A stretch of 12,225 nucleotides of DNA from contig CADBFL010000030.1 in the NCBI GenBank assembly GCA_902793875.1, positions 1 through 12,225 of the forward strand, read 5' to 3'. This DNA is from an uncultured Eubacteriales bacterium (GTDB lineage: Bacteria > Bacillota > Clostridia > Peptostreptococcales > Anaerovoracaceae). This document shows positions 4,983 through 12,225 of this stretch, one piece after another. Position numbers and translations under genes: made by a program. The notes below the pieces were generated by a model. It did not search any database and had not been told where the DNA came from. It worked only from the letters and a program-made list of their open reading frames with translations. The first letter of the stretch is position 1. Each line of letters begins with the position of its first letter.

Positions 4983-6302
4983 ATGCTGAACATGAACTGG
5001 AAACTCGAGCAGAGGGAAAAAGAAGGCAAGATCATCAAGGTCGGTATCGTAGGCGCAGGCCAGATGGGACGCGGAATGGTAACGCAGATGGTTCTCATGA
5101 AGGGAATGACGCCTGCCATCGTATCCGACATCGACATCAACCTTGCTGTACAGGCTTTCAAGTATGCGGAAGTCGCTGACGAAGACATCGTAGTTGCCAA
5201 CACTCTCGAAGAGGCTAACGCCGGCATCGCAGCGCACAAGTACGTAGCATGCGCAAATGCGGACTTCGTTTCGCAGGCAACAGGCGTCGACGCTGTCATC
5301 GACTGCACGGGCGTTCCTGACGTAGGCGCAAAGGTCGCCACAGACGCCATGAAGAACGGCAAGCACGTAGTAATGCTCAACGTTGAGACAGACGTCGTCA
5401 TCGGACCTTACCTCGACAAGTTCGCGAAGGATCACGGCGTTATCTACACAGGTTCCGCCGGCGATGAGCCGGGCGCTGTCATGGAGCTTTACTGCTTCGC
5501 TACAGCCATGGGTCTCAAGGTCGAAGTCATGGGCAAGGGCAAGAACAACAAGATCGACTATGACTGCAACCCTGACACAGTCCTCGAAGAGGCTACACGC
5601 CGCAAGATGAGCCCTAAGATGCTCACAGCATTCAAGGACGGCACGAAGACGATGGTAGAGATGACCGCGATGTGCAACTACACAGGCCTCGTTCCTGACG
5701 TTATCGGCGGACACGGTCCTAAGACAGCCCCTGGAACAGAGGGCGTCAAGGAGCTCAACGAGATCTTCAAGCTCAAGAAGGACGGCGGCATCCTCAACAA
5801 GCACGGCGTCGTTGAGTACGTAAACGGCATCGCGCCGGGAGTATTCGTTACGGTTTCGACAGAGAACGCTGAGATCGCATATCAGCTCTCGTACCACAGC
5901 ATGGGCCCGGGACCTCTCTGGACACTCTACAGACCATATCACCTCTGCAACCTCGAGACTCCGCTCACAGTAGCCAAGGCAGTCATCGACGGAGAGAAGA
6001 CTTGCGTAGCCAAGGACGGTCTCGTGGCTGAGTGCATCACTCAGGCCAAGATCGACCTCAAGGCAGGCGACAAGCTCGACGGCATCGGCGGATACACGAC
6101 GCTCGGCTCCATCTGCACAGAGAAGGAAGCTACCGAGAAGGGTTATGTACCGTTCGGTCTGATCAACAAGAACGCTGTCATGAAGGTAGACTGCAAGAAG
6201 GGCGACCTGATCACATACGACATGGTAGAGCTCGACAAGGACACTCTGATCTACAAGCTCAGAAAAGAGCAGGATGCAATGTACGGAAAGCACGTTCTGT
6301 AA
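4983..6302 (+). CDS. Homoserine-dehydrogenase-like NAD(P) oxidoreductase with C-terminal SAF domain (DRL-type)
   Basis: A 439-residue protein of the family described as predicted homoserine dehydrogenase with a C-terminal SAF domain (COG4091). A Rossmann fold begins at KVGIVGAGQMGRG (19-31) with the GxGxxG loop at 24-29. Then follow VDAVIDCTGVPD (102-113), the family stretch TGSAGDEPGAVMELY (156-170) and GKGKNNKIDYD (184-194), and a SAF-like C-terminal region (about 340-420) with AGDKLDGIGGYTTLG and KKGDLITYDMVEL. As I recall, the Brucella DXR-like reductoisomerase (DRL) of the MEP pathway belongs to this group, so some members couple hydride transfer to carbon-skeleton rearrangement. AGGAGG 9 nt upstream fixes the start at 4983 rather than the in-frame ATG at 4902. 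Codon choice looks unusually uniform (Lys mostly AAG, no A/T-ending Leu codons noticed), suggesting high expression. It probably oxidises or oxidatively rearranges the PTS product, replacing a sorbitol-6-phosphate dehydrogenase (inference). Confidence 0.8.
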   Translation: MLNMNWKLEQREKEGKIIKVGIVGAGQMGRGMVTQMVLMKGMTPAIVSDIDINLAVQAFKYAEVADEDIVVANTLEEANAGIAAHKYVACANADFVSQATGVDAVIDCTGVPDVGAKVATDAMKNGKHVVMLNVETDVVIGPYLDKFAKDHGVIYTGSAGDEPGAVMELYCFATAMGLKVEVMGKGKNNKIDYDCNPDTVLEEATRRKMSPKMLTAFKDGTKTMVEMTAMCNYTGLVPDVIGGHGPKTAPGTEGVKELNEIFKLKKDGGILNKHGVVEYVNGIAPGVFVTVSTENAEIAYQLSYHSMGPGPLWTLYRPYHLCNLETPLTVAKAVIDGEKTCVAKDGLVAECITQAKIDLKAGDKLDGIGGYTTLGSICTEKEATEKGYVPFGLINKNAVMKVDCKKGDLITYDMVELDKDTLIYKLRKEQDAMYGKHVL

Positions 6303-6333
6303 TCAAATTTCACGATCATAAAACCTCTTTACA

Positions 6334-6370
6334 AAAACAGCAGCGGATCTTCGGATCCTGCTGCTGTTTT
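6334..6370. terminator. Bidirectional terminator with UUCG tetraloop
   Basis: An 11-bp stem AAAACAGCAGC/GCTGCTGTTTT (6334-6344 with 6360-6370) is topped, after a one-base bulge (T6359), by GGATC-TTCG-GATCC. The C(UUCG)G loop is an especially stable RNA tetraloop. The flanking A- and T-runs allow it to serve both the plus-strand oxidoreductase gene and the minus-strand cyclase gene. Confidence 0.9.
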
Positions 6371-6396
6371 ACATCTGCGCTTTACGGGGCGGACTG

Positions 6397-7797
6397 TCAC
6401 TGCCGCCTTCTGTCGTATTCGCTGTGTTCCCTGTGGAATCTGACCTTGCTCTCGTACATGTCTTTGTCGGCCCGGCTGAAGACGCTCTTGAAGGTCATAT
6501 CCTCTCCCGGCGTGTATGACGCAAGTCCCTTTGATATGGACAGGATCCCGTCAAGATCCCGGTTGGCTTCGTTGTACTTCGCCGCAGCCTCATCAAGTCC
6601 GGCAAGCCCGGACGCCATCTCCTCATCTGTGGCGCCTTCGGCTATGGCTATGAATTCATCTCCGCCTATCCTGTAGGTGTTGTCTGCTCCGAACACCCCG
6701 GCGATAAGCGCTGCTGCTCCTCTTATCACCCTGTCTCCGCACATGTGTCCGTATTCATCGTTCAGATGCTTCAGGAAATTGATATCGAAGACCGCAACGC
6801 GGAAGGACGCATTTCCTTCCGCGATGGCAGCATCGAGCTTTTCTGTCCGCTCCATGTACGCTGTAGTATTGCCGACACCGGTAAGGGCGTCGGTCCGCGC
6901 CTTCTCGTGGACATGATCGATATACGCCTTTATGTCCGTGTGCATGGAACGGATCCTTCCGCTCAGAGCCTCTATGTCGGCCGCTGACAGGTCGGTGTAC
7001 ATGTCCGCTCCATCCTCCGGCTCGCTTTTCTCCGGCTTCCTGTACCCGGTATCGCCGGCAAGATCCGACGCAAGCTCCTCCACATCGGTCGCAAGAGTCG
7101 TAAGGTCGGCGTTGAGTTCTGCGAATTTCCTTCTTATGTTGCCCGTCACTATCAGCAGCACCGCGAGCGTCAGGATGACTGACAGGGCAGAGATTATCCC
7201 GACGGAAACCGAGTTCTCCAGTATCTTCCTGTCATACCAGTCCGCATCATAATCCACGCCGATTATGCAGGCTATGTCGCCGTTCGAATCGAACACCGGA
7301 CAGTATGCGCTGTAGAAATTGCCCCATTCGTCCTGCGCCGGCTCATCATCGACCTTTGCGGTCCCTTTTGCCGCAGCCTTCAGGGCATCGGTTATAAGGA
7401 CCTCCTCACCGAAATCAGCCGGATCCTCAGGGTCGGCGTCCATTACAAAGACGTAATGATCTTCGCCGTCCTGCCTTACCATGTAGATATATTCAATGTC
7501 GGTATTGTTCTGGAATGCAGAGAGCTCCGACAGGACGAGTGTATACTCTTCGGATCCGACATCTTCCGCAGTAAAACCGCCTGCGACATCGCCGTCAACA
7601 AGCGCGGCGGCAGTAGTCGACACGTTTAACATGCTCTGCCTGACCATTTTTCTTACAGTCGAGACCGACTGCCTCAGTATCACTGCGCCCAGCACGATAT
7701 TTGTAACGAGCAGCAGCGCGCTGAACAGAAGCACGTATCTGGTTGTATAGCTCAGTCCCGAAGACCGGGCGATGTCCTCTTTTGTTCTATTCTTCAT
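6397..7797 (-). CDS. Membrane sensor diguanylate cyclase (Cache-like sensor plus GGDEF)
   Basis: A 466-residue two-TM signalling protein. TM1 (about 20-41) is followed by an extracytoplasmic region of about 155 residues with Cache-like features (DIEYIYMVRQDG, FVMDADPEDPADFGEE, YCPVFDSNGDIACIIGVDYD). TM2 lies at about 199-219, then a helical linker with an acidic insert, then a GGDEF domain (about 300-457). The catalytic motif RIGGDEF is intact (GGDEF at 378-382), as are DINFLKHLND and TDALTGVGN, so c-di-GMP synthesis is expected. The product-inhibition I-site RxxD is broken: Phe369 replaces Arg, while Asp372 remains. GGGG lies 4 nt before the ATG at 7797; the earlier ATG at 7818 has no ribosome site. 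It sits 24 nt after the SHOCT gene and is probably cotranscribed with it. Confidence 0.88.
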   Translation of the reverse strand: MKNRTKEDIARSSGLSYTTRYVLLFSALLLVTNIVLGAVILRQSVSTVRKMVRQSMLNVSTTAAALVDGDVAGGFTAEDVGSEEYTLVLSELSAFQNNTDIEYIYMVRQDGEDHYVFVMDADPEDPADFGEEVLITDALKAAAKGTAKVDDEPAQDEWGNFYSAYCPVFDSNGDIACIIGVDYDADWYDRKILENSVSVGIISALSVILTLAVLLIVTGNIRRKFAELNADLTTLATDVEELASDLAGDTGYRKPEKSEPEDGADMYTDLSAADIEALSGRIRSMHTDIKAYIDHVHEKARTDALTGVGNTTAYMERTEKLDAAIAEGNASFRVAVFDINFLKHLNDEYGHMCGDRVIRGAAALIAGVFGADNTYRIGGDEFIAIAEGATDEEMASGLAGLDEAAAKYNEANRDLDGILSISKGLASYTPGEDMTFKSVFSRADKDMYESKVRFHREHSEYDRRRQ

Positions 7798-7821
7798 CCA
7801 GCCCCTTCTTCGCCGCATGAT

Positions 7822-8238
7822 CTAAAGATCCAGCAGCTGCTTTTTCTTGGTTTCGAATTCCTCTTTTGTGATTATGTCCATGTCGAGGAGTTCCTTGAGT
7901 TTCTTCATCTCTTCGTAAGGATCGCCCCCCGCAGGAGTCTCGGGTTTCTCCGCGCTCTTCGCGCTGCCCGGAGAGACCTCCGCCCCTCCTTCGCGCAGCC
8001 TGCTGAACTCTCTGAGCGCAGCATCGAGCTTGTTTTTTCTGGAGCGGGCAAACGGTATCGCGACATCCCTGCCCTGCGTCCTCAGAGTCAGGATGCCGTA
8101 AGGGGAAAAGAGCTGCGAGCTGGTGATCTCAAGAGACTCTATCTCCTCATACGGGTAGTGATGTCCGAGAGCGATCAGCTCTGTTTCGTCAAAAATGATC
8201 GGCTCTATGCTCAGCTGTCCTTCTATCTCGTGATACAT
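7822..8238 (-). CDS. Small protein with C-terminal SHOCT domain
   Basis: A 138-residue protein of unknown function. The last 30 residues (109-138, including LKELLDMDIITKEEFETKKK) form a SHOCT domain, a short paired-helix oligomerisation module found at the ends of many unrelated proteins. The N-terminal 75 residues look like a small beta-rich module (strands around IEGQLSIEPIIFDETELIALG, IESLEITSSQLF and GILTLRTQGRDVAIPF) similar in style to PH-like domains. A Ser/Pro/Gly/Glu-rich linker (about 85-107) joins the two. There is no signal peptide or TM segment, so it is cytoplasmic. GGAGGG 7 nt before the ATG at 8238 decides the start over the in-frame ATG at 8256. It is first gene of the unit with the diguanylate cyclase. 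No function should be assumed from SHOCT alone. Confidence 0.78.
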   Translation of the reverse strand: MYHEIEGQLSIEPIIFDETELIALGHHYPYEEIESLEITSSQLFSPYGILTLRTQGRDVAIPFARSRKNKLDAALREFSRLREGGAEVSPGSAKSAEKPETPAGGDPYEEMKKLKELLDMDIITKEEFETKKKQLLDL

Positions 8239-8264
8239 GTCCTGTCCCTCCGTCATCTGCCGTC

Positions 8265-8293
8265 ATTGTAGCATGCGCATATGCGCTCTTCAA
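8265..8293 (-). promoter_or_regulatory. Promoter of the SHOCT-diguanylate cyclase operon
   Basis: On the minus strand, TTGAAG (8288-8293) and TACAAT (8265-8270) have a 17-bp spacer, with the predicted start near 8258. The spacer contains a perfect 12-bp palindrome. Confidence 0.62.
8275..8286. promoter_or_regulatory. Perfect palindrome in the SHOCT promoter spacer
   Basis: GCGCATATGCGC is a fully symmetric 12-mer placed exactly between the -35 and -10 boxes of the minus-strand promoter and about 14 bp from the -35 of the opposite promoter. A dimeric repressor bound here would cover the minus promoter. Confidence 0.4.
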
Positions 8294-8299
8294 TTGTCT

Positions 8300-8330
8300 T
8301 TGTCACATTCAGCGCCCCGTATGATATAAT
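8300..8330 (+). promoter_or_regulatory. Promoter of the response regulator-histidine kinase-radA unit
   Basis: A perfect extended -10, TGATATAAT (8322-8330), is preceded by a TTGTCA box (8300-8305) at a long 19-bp spacing. The extended -10 can compensate for that. The start is expected near 8337, about 33 nt before the ATG. Its -35 is only 6 bp from the -35 of the divergent promoter. Confidence 0.6.
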
Positions 8331-8369
8331 GTTCTCCGCATACAGATTGCAGAAGATCGGAGAAAAACG

Positions 8370-9047
8370 ATGAAGAGAATACTGATAGTAGATGATGAAG
8401 ACAAGATCCGCGAGGTCATAAAGGAGTACGCGGAATTCAGCGGATACGCAGCCGAGGAGGCCGCCGACGGCATGAGCGCGATCGGCCTTGTGAAGCTGAA
8501 CGACTACGACCTGATCATCATGGACATCATGATGCCGAAGCTCGACGGATTCAGCGCGGTCAAGGAGATCCAGAAGATCAAGAACATCCCTGTCATCATG
8601 CTCTCGGCCAGAGGCGAAGAATACGACAAGCTCTTCGGCTTCGAGCTCGGCATCGATGACTACGTCGTCAAGCCGTTCAGCCCGAAAGAGCTCATGGCGA
8701 GGGTGAACGCCGTACTGAACCGCGTGGACGCATCCGAAAAGAACTCGTCCGTCATACAGAAATTCGACGGCCTCGAGGTCAACATGGCGGCCCGCACGAT
8801 CACGGTCGACGGCAGGCGCGTCGAGCTGACGCCGAAGGAATACGACCTTCTCTTCTACATGATACAGCACAAGAACATCGCGCTTTCGAGAGAGAAGCTT
8901 CTTGAGGACATCTGGGGCTATGACTTCTTCGGCGACGACAGGACCATAGACACTCACGTGAAGAATCTCAGAAACTGCCTCGGCCCTTACAGGAAGTTCA
9001 TCGTCACGCTCAGGGGCGTCGGCTATAAATTCGAGTACGACGCTTAG
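8370..9047 (+). CDS. OmpR/PhoB-family response regulator
   Basis: A 225-residue two-component response regulator. The receiver domain (1-118) has the acidic pair VDDED (7-11), phospho-acceptor Asp52 in IIMDIMMP, Ser79 in VIMLSAR and Lys101 in VVKPFSP. The winged-helix DNA-binding domain (about 130-224) shows the OmpR-class landmarks LTPKEYDLLFYM (152-163 area), the recognition-helix segment DRTIDTHVKNLRNCL and the C-terminal hairpin TLRGVGYKFE. All receiver residues needed for phosphorylation are present. GGAGA lies about 6 nt before the ATG. The histidine kinase follows after 17 nt, so the two form a cognate pair. Regulated genes are not evident; the short distance to the divergent SHOCT promoter makes that operon a possible target. 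Confidence 0.93.
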   Translation: MKRILIVDDEDKIREVIKEYAEFSGYAAEEAADGMSAIGLVKLNDYDLIIMDIMMPKLDGFSAVKEIQKIKNIPVIMLSARGEEYDKLFGFELGIDDYVVKPFSPKELMARVNAVLNRVDASEKNSSVIQKFDGLEVNMAARTITVDGRRVELTPKEYDLLFYMIQHKNIALSREKLLEDIWGYDFFGDDRTIDTHVKNLRNCLGPYRKFIVTLRGVGYKFEYDA

Positions 9048-9064
9048 CTGCTTCGGGGCATAAA

Positions 9065-10552
9065 ATGGCAGACCATACAGGCGAAAAGACCAGAGTGGAT
9101 ACCAGCAGCATCAAGACAACGACGCTTCTGTCGTTCGTCCTGTTTGCACTGTTTCTGGTCATGGTCCTGTGGGGTCTGTCCAATTTTTTTCTGAGCAGGT
9201 ACTACGAGCGCGCCAGGACGCAGGAGGTCATAAGGACGGCGGATGCCCTCGAGGTCCAGTTCAGGCAGGCCCCTCACGAGGATTTTGACTCCTACGCCGT
9301 GCAGACCGCCGGAACGAACGGCATCTACATAAGGATAGACTCCCCTGACGGAAGCCTCATCTATGACGGCACCAGCACGGTAAAGGATACCGGCGCCTTC
9401 GGGAACGACATCGCCCGCATCAGGCGCAAGCTCGAAAGCTCGGCCTCCGGCAACGTGACGGAGACCGTGCGCGAAGGCTCGAGCAACAATTCGCGCCTCA
9501 TCTACGCCGCGCATATAAGTTCTTCGGGCGTTGTCAGCACGCTGTACATAATCGCTCCGCTCTATCCTGACCGGGTAACGGTGCGCATACTCACGAACAT
9601 GCTCATATACATCTCGTTCATCGTGCTTTCAGTTTCGATATTCCTGGCGTATATACTCGCCAACAGGCTCTCGTCCCCTATCGAGAACCTCACCGCATCG
9701 GCAAAGGAGCTCTCGAACGGCAACTACAACGTCAGGTTCGACGGCGCCTCGTTCACCGAAACGAAAGAGCTCGCAAAGGCTCTGAACAAGGCCTCCTACG
9801 AGATGGAAAAGACCGACTTCTACCAGCGCGAGATCATCGCGAACGTTTCGCACGACCTCAAGACGCCTCTGACGATGATACGCTCATACGCCGAAAAGAT
9901 CATCGACATCTCGGGCGACAATCCGGAAAAGCGCAACGCCGATCTCGGAGTCATCATCTCAGAGACCGAACGCCTGAACCGCATGGTGGGCGACATGCTC
10001 TCGGTATCCAACCTGCAGTCCAACAATGTCGAGATGCACATGGAGACCTTCGACCTCGCCGCTGCGGCAAAGGAAGTGTACGAAAGCTTCCTGGTCCTGA
10101 GCTCATCGCAGGGTTTTGACATACGCTTCCATCCCTGCAAGCCTTCATACATCGTGGGAGACCGCAGCAGGATCATGCAGGTGATGACCAACTTCGTTTC
10201 GAACGCCGTGAAGTATTCCGGCGACAGCAAATTCATAGACATCAAGCTCACAAAGGGAAGCCGCAAGGTCGCATTCCACTGCATCGACCACGGCGTGGGC
10301 ATCCCTTCCGACGAGATCAGCCACGTGTGGGACAAATACTACAGGACCTCGGCCAACCACGAGAGAGGCATCGAGGGAACAGGCCTCGGCCTCGCCATAG
10401 CAAAGGGCATCCTCAACCTCCATAGCGCCAGATACGGCGTCGAAAGCGAGGAAGGCAAGGGCTCGGACTTCTGGTTCGAGATGGAAACTGTCAGAAAGCC
10501 CGCCGAGAAGAAGGACCGGAAAGAAAAGAAAGACAGAAAAGATAAAAAATAA
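9065..10552 (+). CDS. Membrane sensor histidine kinase
   Basis: A 495-residue sensor kinase, cognate to the regulator before it. TM1 (about 20-44), an extracytoplasmic domain of about 130 residues without a recognised fold, TM2 (about 176-199) and a HAMP linker (about 200-252, NRLSSPIENL) lead to HisKA with NVSHDLKTPLTMIRSY (phospho-acceptor His263). The ATPase domain has the N-box NFVSNAVKYS (376-385), G1 DHGVGI (409-414), the F-box-like HVWDKYYR (420-427) and G2 GTGLGLA (438-444), all intact. The protein ends in a Lys/Asp/Glu-rich tail (479-495) that is not part of the catalytic fold. The ribosome site is weak (GGGGC, 5-6 nt spacing), perhaps keeping kinase below regulator. radA follows after 20 nt on the same strand. 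Confidence 0.92.
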   Translation: MADHTGEKTRVDTSSIKTTTLLSFVLFALFLVMVLWGLSNFFLSRYYERARTQEVIRTADALEVQFRQAPHEDFDSYAVQTAGTNGIYIRIDSPDGSLIYDGTSTVKDTGAFGNDIARIRRKLESSASGNVTETVREGSSNNSRLIYAAHISSSGVVSTLYIIAPLYPDRVTVRILTNMLIYISFIVLSVSIFLAYILANRLSSPIENLTASAKELSNGNYNVRFDGASFTETKELAKALNKASYEMEKTDFYQREIIANVSHDLKTPLTMIRSYAEKIIDISGDNPEKRNADLGVIISETERLNRMVGDMLSVSNLQSNNVEMHMETFDLAAAAKEVYESFLVLSSSQGFDIRFHPCKPSYIVGDRSRIMQVMTNFVSNAVKYSGDSKFIDIKLTKGSRKVAFHCIDHGVGIPSDEISHVWDKYYRTSANHERGIEGTGLGLAIAKGILNLHSARYGVESEEGKGSDFWFEMETVRKPAEKKDRKEKKDRKDKK

Positions 10553-10572
10553 ACAACAGGACAGAGCGACAG

Positions 10573-11946
10573 ATGGCCAAGAAAGCAAAAACGGTATTCA
10601 TGTGCACGGAGTGCGGCAACGAGTACACTGCCTGGCAGGGGCAGTGCTCTTACTGCGGATCATGGAACACGATAGTCGAGCATAAAGTCGCCCCTCACGA
10701 AGAGAAAAAGGACGATACCAGGAGGCGCACAGGAACCGAAGGGCGTCCGGTCAGGCTGAGCGAAGTCGGCACCCATGACTATACCAGGATGAGTTCCGGC
10801 ATATCCGAGCTGGATCGCGTTCTCGGAGGCGGCATCGTCCCGGGTTCCCTCACTCTGATCTCCGGAGAGCCGGGCATAGGCAAGTCCACGATCATCGCCC
10901 AGGCCGCCGGCCGCATCGCGGACAGGTACGGCACCGTGCTCTATGTGAGCGGCGAGGAGTCCGAAGAGCAGGTCAGGCTCAGGGCGGACCGCGTGCTGGG
11001 CAGCATCAGCGACAGCCTCTACATCTATCCCGAGACCAACATAGAAAATATCATGGCGGCGTGCGACAGCATGAAGCCGTGCTTTCTGATCATAGATTCC
11101 ATTCAGACGATGTATTCCGCTTCGGCCGATTCGGTCGCGGGGTCGCTCACTCAGATACGGGAGTGCTCGGGTCAGCTTATACGCTGGGCCAAGCAGAACA
11201 ACGCGCCTGTATTCATAGTCGCCCACGTCACCAAGTCGGGCGAGCTCGCCGGACCTAAGACCATAGAGCACATGGTGGATACGGTCCTGAGCTTCAGCGG
11301 AGAGCGGGACCGCGATCTTCGAATACTCCGCTCGTTCAAGAACCGCTTCGGCACGACCGACGAGATAGGCGCTTTCCGCATGACCGCCGACGGCATGACC
11401 GAGGTGCCCGATCTTTCCGGAAGTCTCATAGAAAACAATGCCTGCGAGGAGGGCTCCGTGATCTCAGCGGTATACGAAGGCAGCCGCCCGGTATTTTTCG
11501 AGATACAGGCTCTTGCCGCCCGCGCCAACGTGGGCTTTGCCAGGAGGACCGCCATAGGCATCAGCGCCAACCGCCTCAGCATGATACTCGCAGTTCTCGA
11601 AAAAAAGGCCGGCCTGAACCTGCTCGATCACGATGTTTATGTGAATGTCGTAGGAGGCATGAACACGAACAGCACTTCCACCGATCTTGCGGCGGCCCTG
11701 GCCATATACAGCTCTTTCCGGGGACGCTCGTCCTCAAGGCGCTTAGTCGCCGCGGGCGAGGTCGGCCTCACCGGCAATCTCCGCTCGATCCCCAACGCCG
11801 ACAAGATCATCCAGGAGGCGGTCCGCCTCGGATACGAGGCTGTGATCCTGCCGGAGAACAACGCCCGCCAGATAAAAGAGACCCCGAAGATCAGGGTCTT
11901 CGGAGCCTCGAATATCAGCGACGCCATCCGCGCGTATATACAGTAG
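10573..11946 (+). CDS. radA: DNA repair/recombination protein RadA (Sms)
   Basis: A 457-residue RadA, a RecA-like ATPase and branch-migration helicase for recombination intermediates, of normal family length. Domains in order: a zinc ribbon with CTEC and CSYC (Cys11, Cys14, Cys25, Cys28); a RecA-like core with Walker A GEPGIGKST (98-106) and Walker B FLIIDS (171-176); the RadA-specific KNRFG motif (256-260); and a Lon-protease-like C-terminal domain (about 290-457) with VNVVGGM (357-363) and GEVGLTGNLRSI (395-406). The Lon-like part shows no protease Ser/Lys dyad, as in other RadA. The ribosome site is modest (AGGAC). With the 20-nt gap to the kinase it probably shares that transcript, though it may also have a promoter within the kinase gene. 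Confidence 0.95.
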   Translation: MAKKAKTVFMCTECGNEYTAWQGQCSYCGSWNTIVEHKVAPHEEKKDDTRRRTGTEGRPVRLSEVGTHDYTRMSSGISELDRVLGGGIVPGSLTLISGEPGIGKSTIIAQAAGRIADRYGTVLYVSGEESEEQVRLRADRVLGSISDSLYIYPETNIENIMAACDSMKPCFLIIDSIQTMYSASADSVAGSLTQIRECSGQLIRWAKQNNAPVFIVAHVTKSGELAGPKTIEHMVDTVLSFSGERDRDLRILRSFKNRFGTTDEIGAFRMTADGMTEVPDLSGSLIENNACEEGSVISAVYEGSRPVFFEIQALAARANVGFARRTAIGISANRLSMILAVLEKKAGLNLLDHDVYVNVVGGMNTNSTSTDLAAALAIYSSFRGRSSSRRLVAAGEVGLTGNLRSIPNADKIIQEAVRLGYEAVILPENNARQIKETPKIRVFGASNISDAIRAYIQ

Positions 11947-11958
11947 AGCGGGCGGACA

Positions 11959-12225
11959 TCACTTCCGCCTCATGCTCAGCGCTATCTTGCCGCGCTTCTC
12001 ATCGACAGATATAACGCGCACCTTCACCACATCGCCCACTTTGACCACATCGAGCGGATGCTTCACGAATCTGTCCGCAAGCTGCGATATGTGCACAAGT
12101 CCGTCCTGATGGACCCCGATATCCACGAAAGCACCGAAGTCCACTATGTTCCTGACCGTGCCTGTCAGCTCCATGTCCGGCCTGAGATCCGACAGCTCCA
12201 TCACATCGCTTCTCAGCACCGGAGC
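11959..12225 (-). CDS. tex: Transcription accessory protein Tex, C-terminal S1 domain (partial)
   Basis: The reading frame runs open through the right edge, giving the last 88 residues; the GTG at 12217-12219 is internal, not a start. The segment contains a complete S1 RNA-binding domain with the very characteristic Tex wording GTVRNIVDFGAFVDIGVHQDGLVHIS (quoted in part: VDFGAFVDIGV and DGLVHIS), FVKHPLDVVKVGDVVKV and the basic end ISVDEKRGKIALSMRRK. Tex proteins are about 700-780 residues, so some 85-90% lies outside. The gene converges with radA; only 12 nt separate the two stops, and no T-tailed terminator is visible between them. The flanking hairpin GGCGGA/TCCGCC overlaps the end of tex and is weak. 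Confidence 0.9.
   Translation of the reverse strand, partial: APVLRSDVMELSDLRPDMELTGTVRNIVDFGAFVDIGVHQDGLVHISQLADRFVKHPLDVVKVGDVVKVRVISVDEKRGKIALSMRRK

Noticed and set aside
4787..5179. Plus-strand frame of 130 codons across the oxidoreductase promoter
   Set aside because: It runs through the operator and promoter and into the oxidoreductase gene out of frame, with low-complexity basic translation.
8253..8957. Minus-strand frame of 234 codons opposite the response regulator
   Set aside because: It covers the regulator gene and both divergent promoters, and its translation is acidic and repetitive as expected of a shadow frame.
11947..11970. Terminator between radA and tex
   Set aside because: The only inverted repeat (GGCGGA/TCCGCC) has a 6-bp stem, no T-run, and overlaps the end of tex.
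12217..12219. GTG as the start of a short S1-domain protein
   Set aside because: The frame stays open to the window edge, and the upstream residues and S1 wording fit the C-terminus of Tex.

Overview
The window looks like a chromosomal segment of a low-to-mid GC (roughly mid-50s % by eye) anaerobic Firmicute of the class Clostridia. The signs are strong AGGAGG-type ribosome binding sites, a phosphotransferase-system (PTS) sugar-alcohol locus with GutM and a SorC-type regulator, a Clostridia-style two-component pair, and radA and tex housekeeping genes. Genus cannot be set from the sequence alone. No mobile elements, tRNA, rRNA or CRISPR arrays were seen.

Region 1 (1-6370) is a catabolic locus for a phosphorylated polyol or related sugar, in four transcription units arranged as two divergent pairs. 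The minus strand carries gutM then srlA (IIC, cut by the left edge), and separately srlB (IIA) followed by a SorC-family regulator. The plus strand carries an archaeal-type triose-phosphate-isomerase-like gene, an enlarged YjbQ-family gene and a class II ketose-(bis)phosphate aldolase as one operon, and further right a single-gene unit for a homoserine-dehydrogenase-like oxidoreductase with a C-terminal SAF domain. The usual sorbitol-6-phosphate dehydrogenase is not visible, and the SAF-domain oxidoreductase sits where one would expect it. The substrate is therefore probably not plain sorbitol. Inferred flow: PTS uptake and phosphorylation, oxidation or oxidative rearrangement by the SAF oxidoreductase, isomerisation by the TIM-like protein, then aldol cleavage to triose phosphate. 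The YjbQ step is unknown.

The strongest non-coding signal is a shared operator, CAAATGKTCAGAACAT-like. It occurs once upstream of each of the four units, oriented with the unit, and its first base lies exactly 21 nt before the -35-position hexamer in all four. This ties the locus into one regulon that probably includes the SorC regulator's own operon.

Region 2 (6397-8369), on the minus strand, encodes a small SHOCT-domain protein and a two-TM sensor diguanylate cyclase. It is divided from region 1 by a bidirectional terminator with a UUCG loop. Region 3 (8300-11946), on the plus strand, holds an OmpR/PhoB response regulator, its histidine kinase and radA with short gaps. Its promoter lies back to back with the SHOCT promoter. 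The right edge holds the C-terminal S1 domain of tex on the minus strand, convergent with radA.
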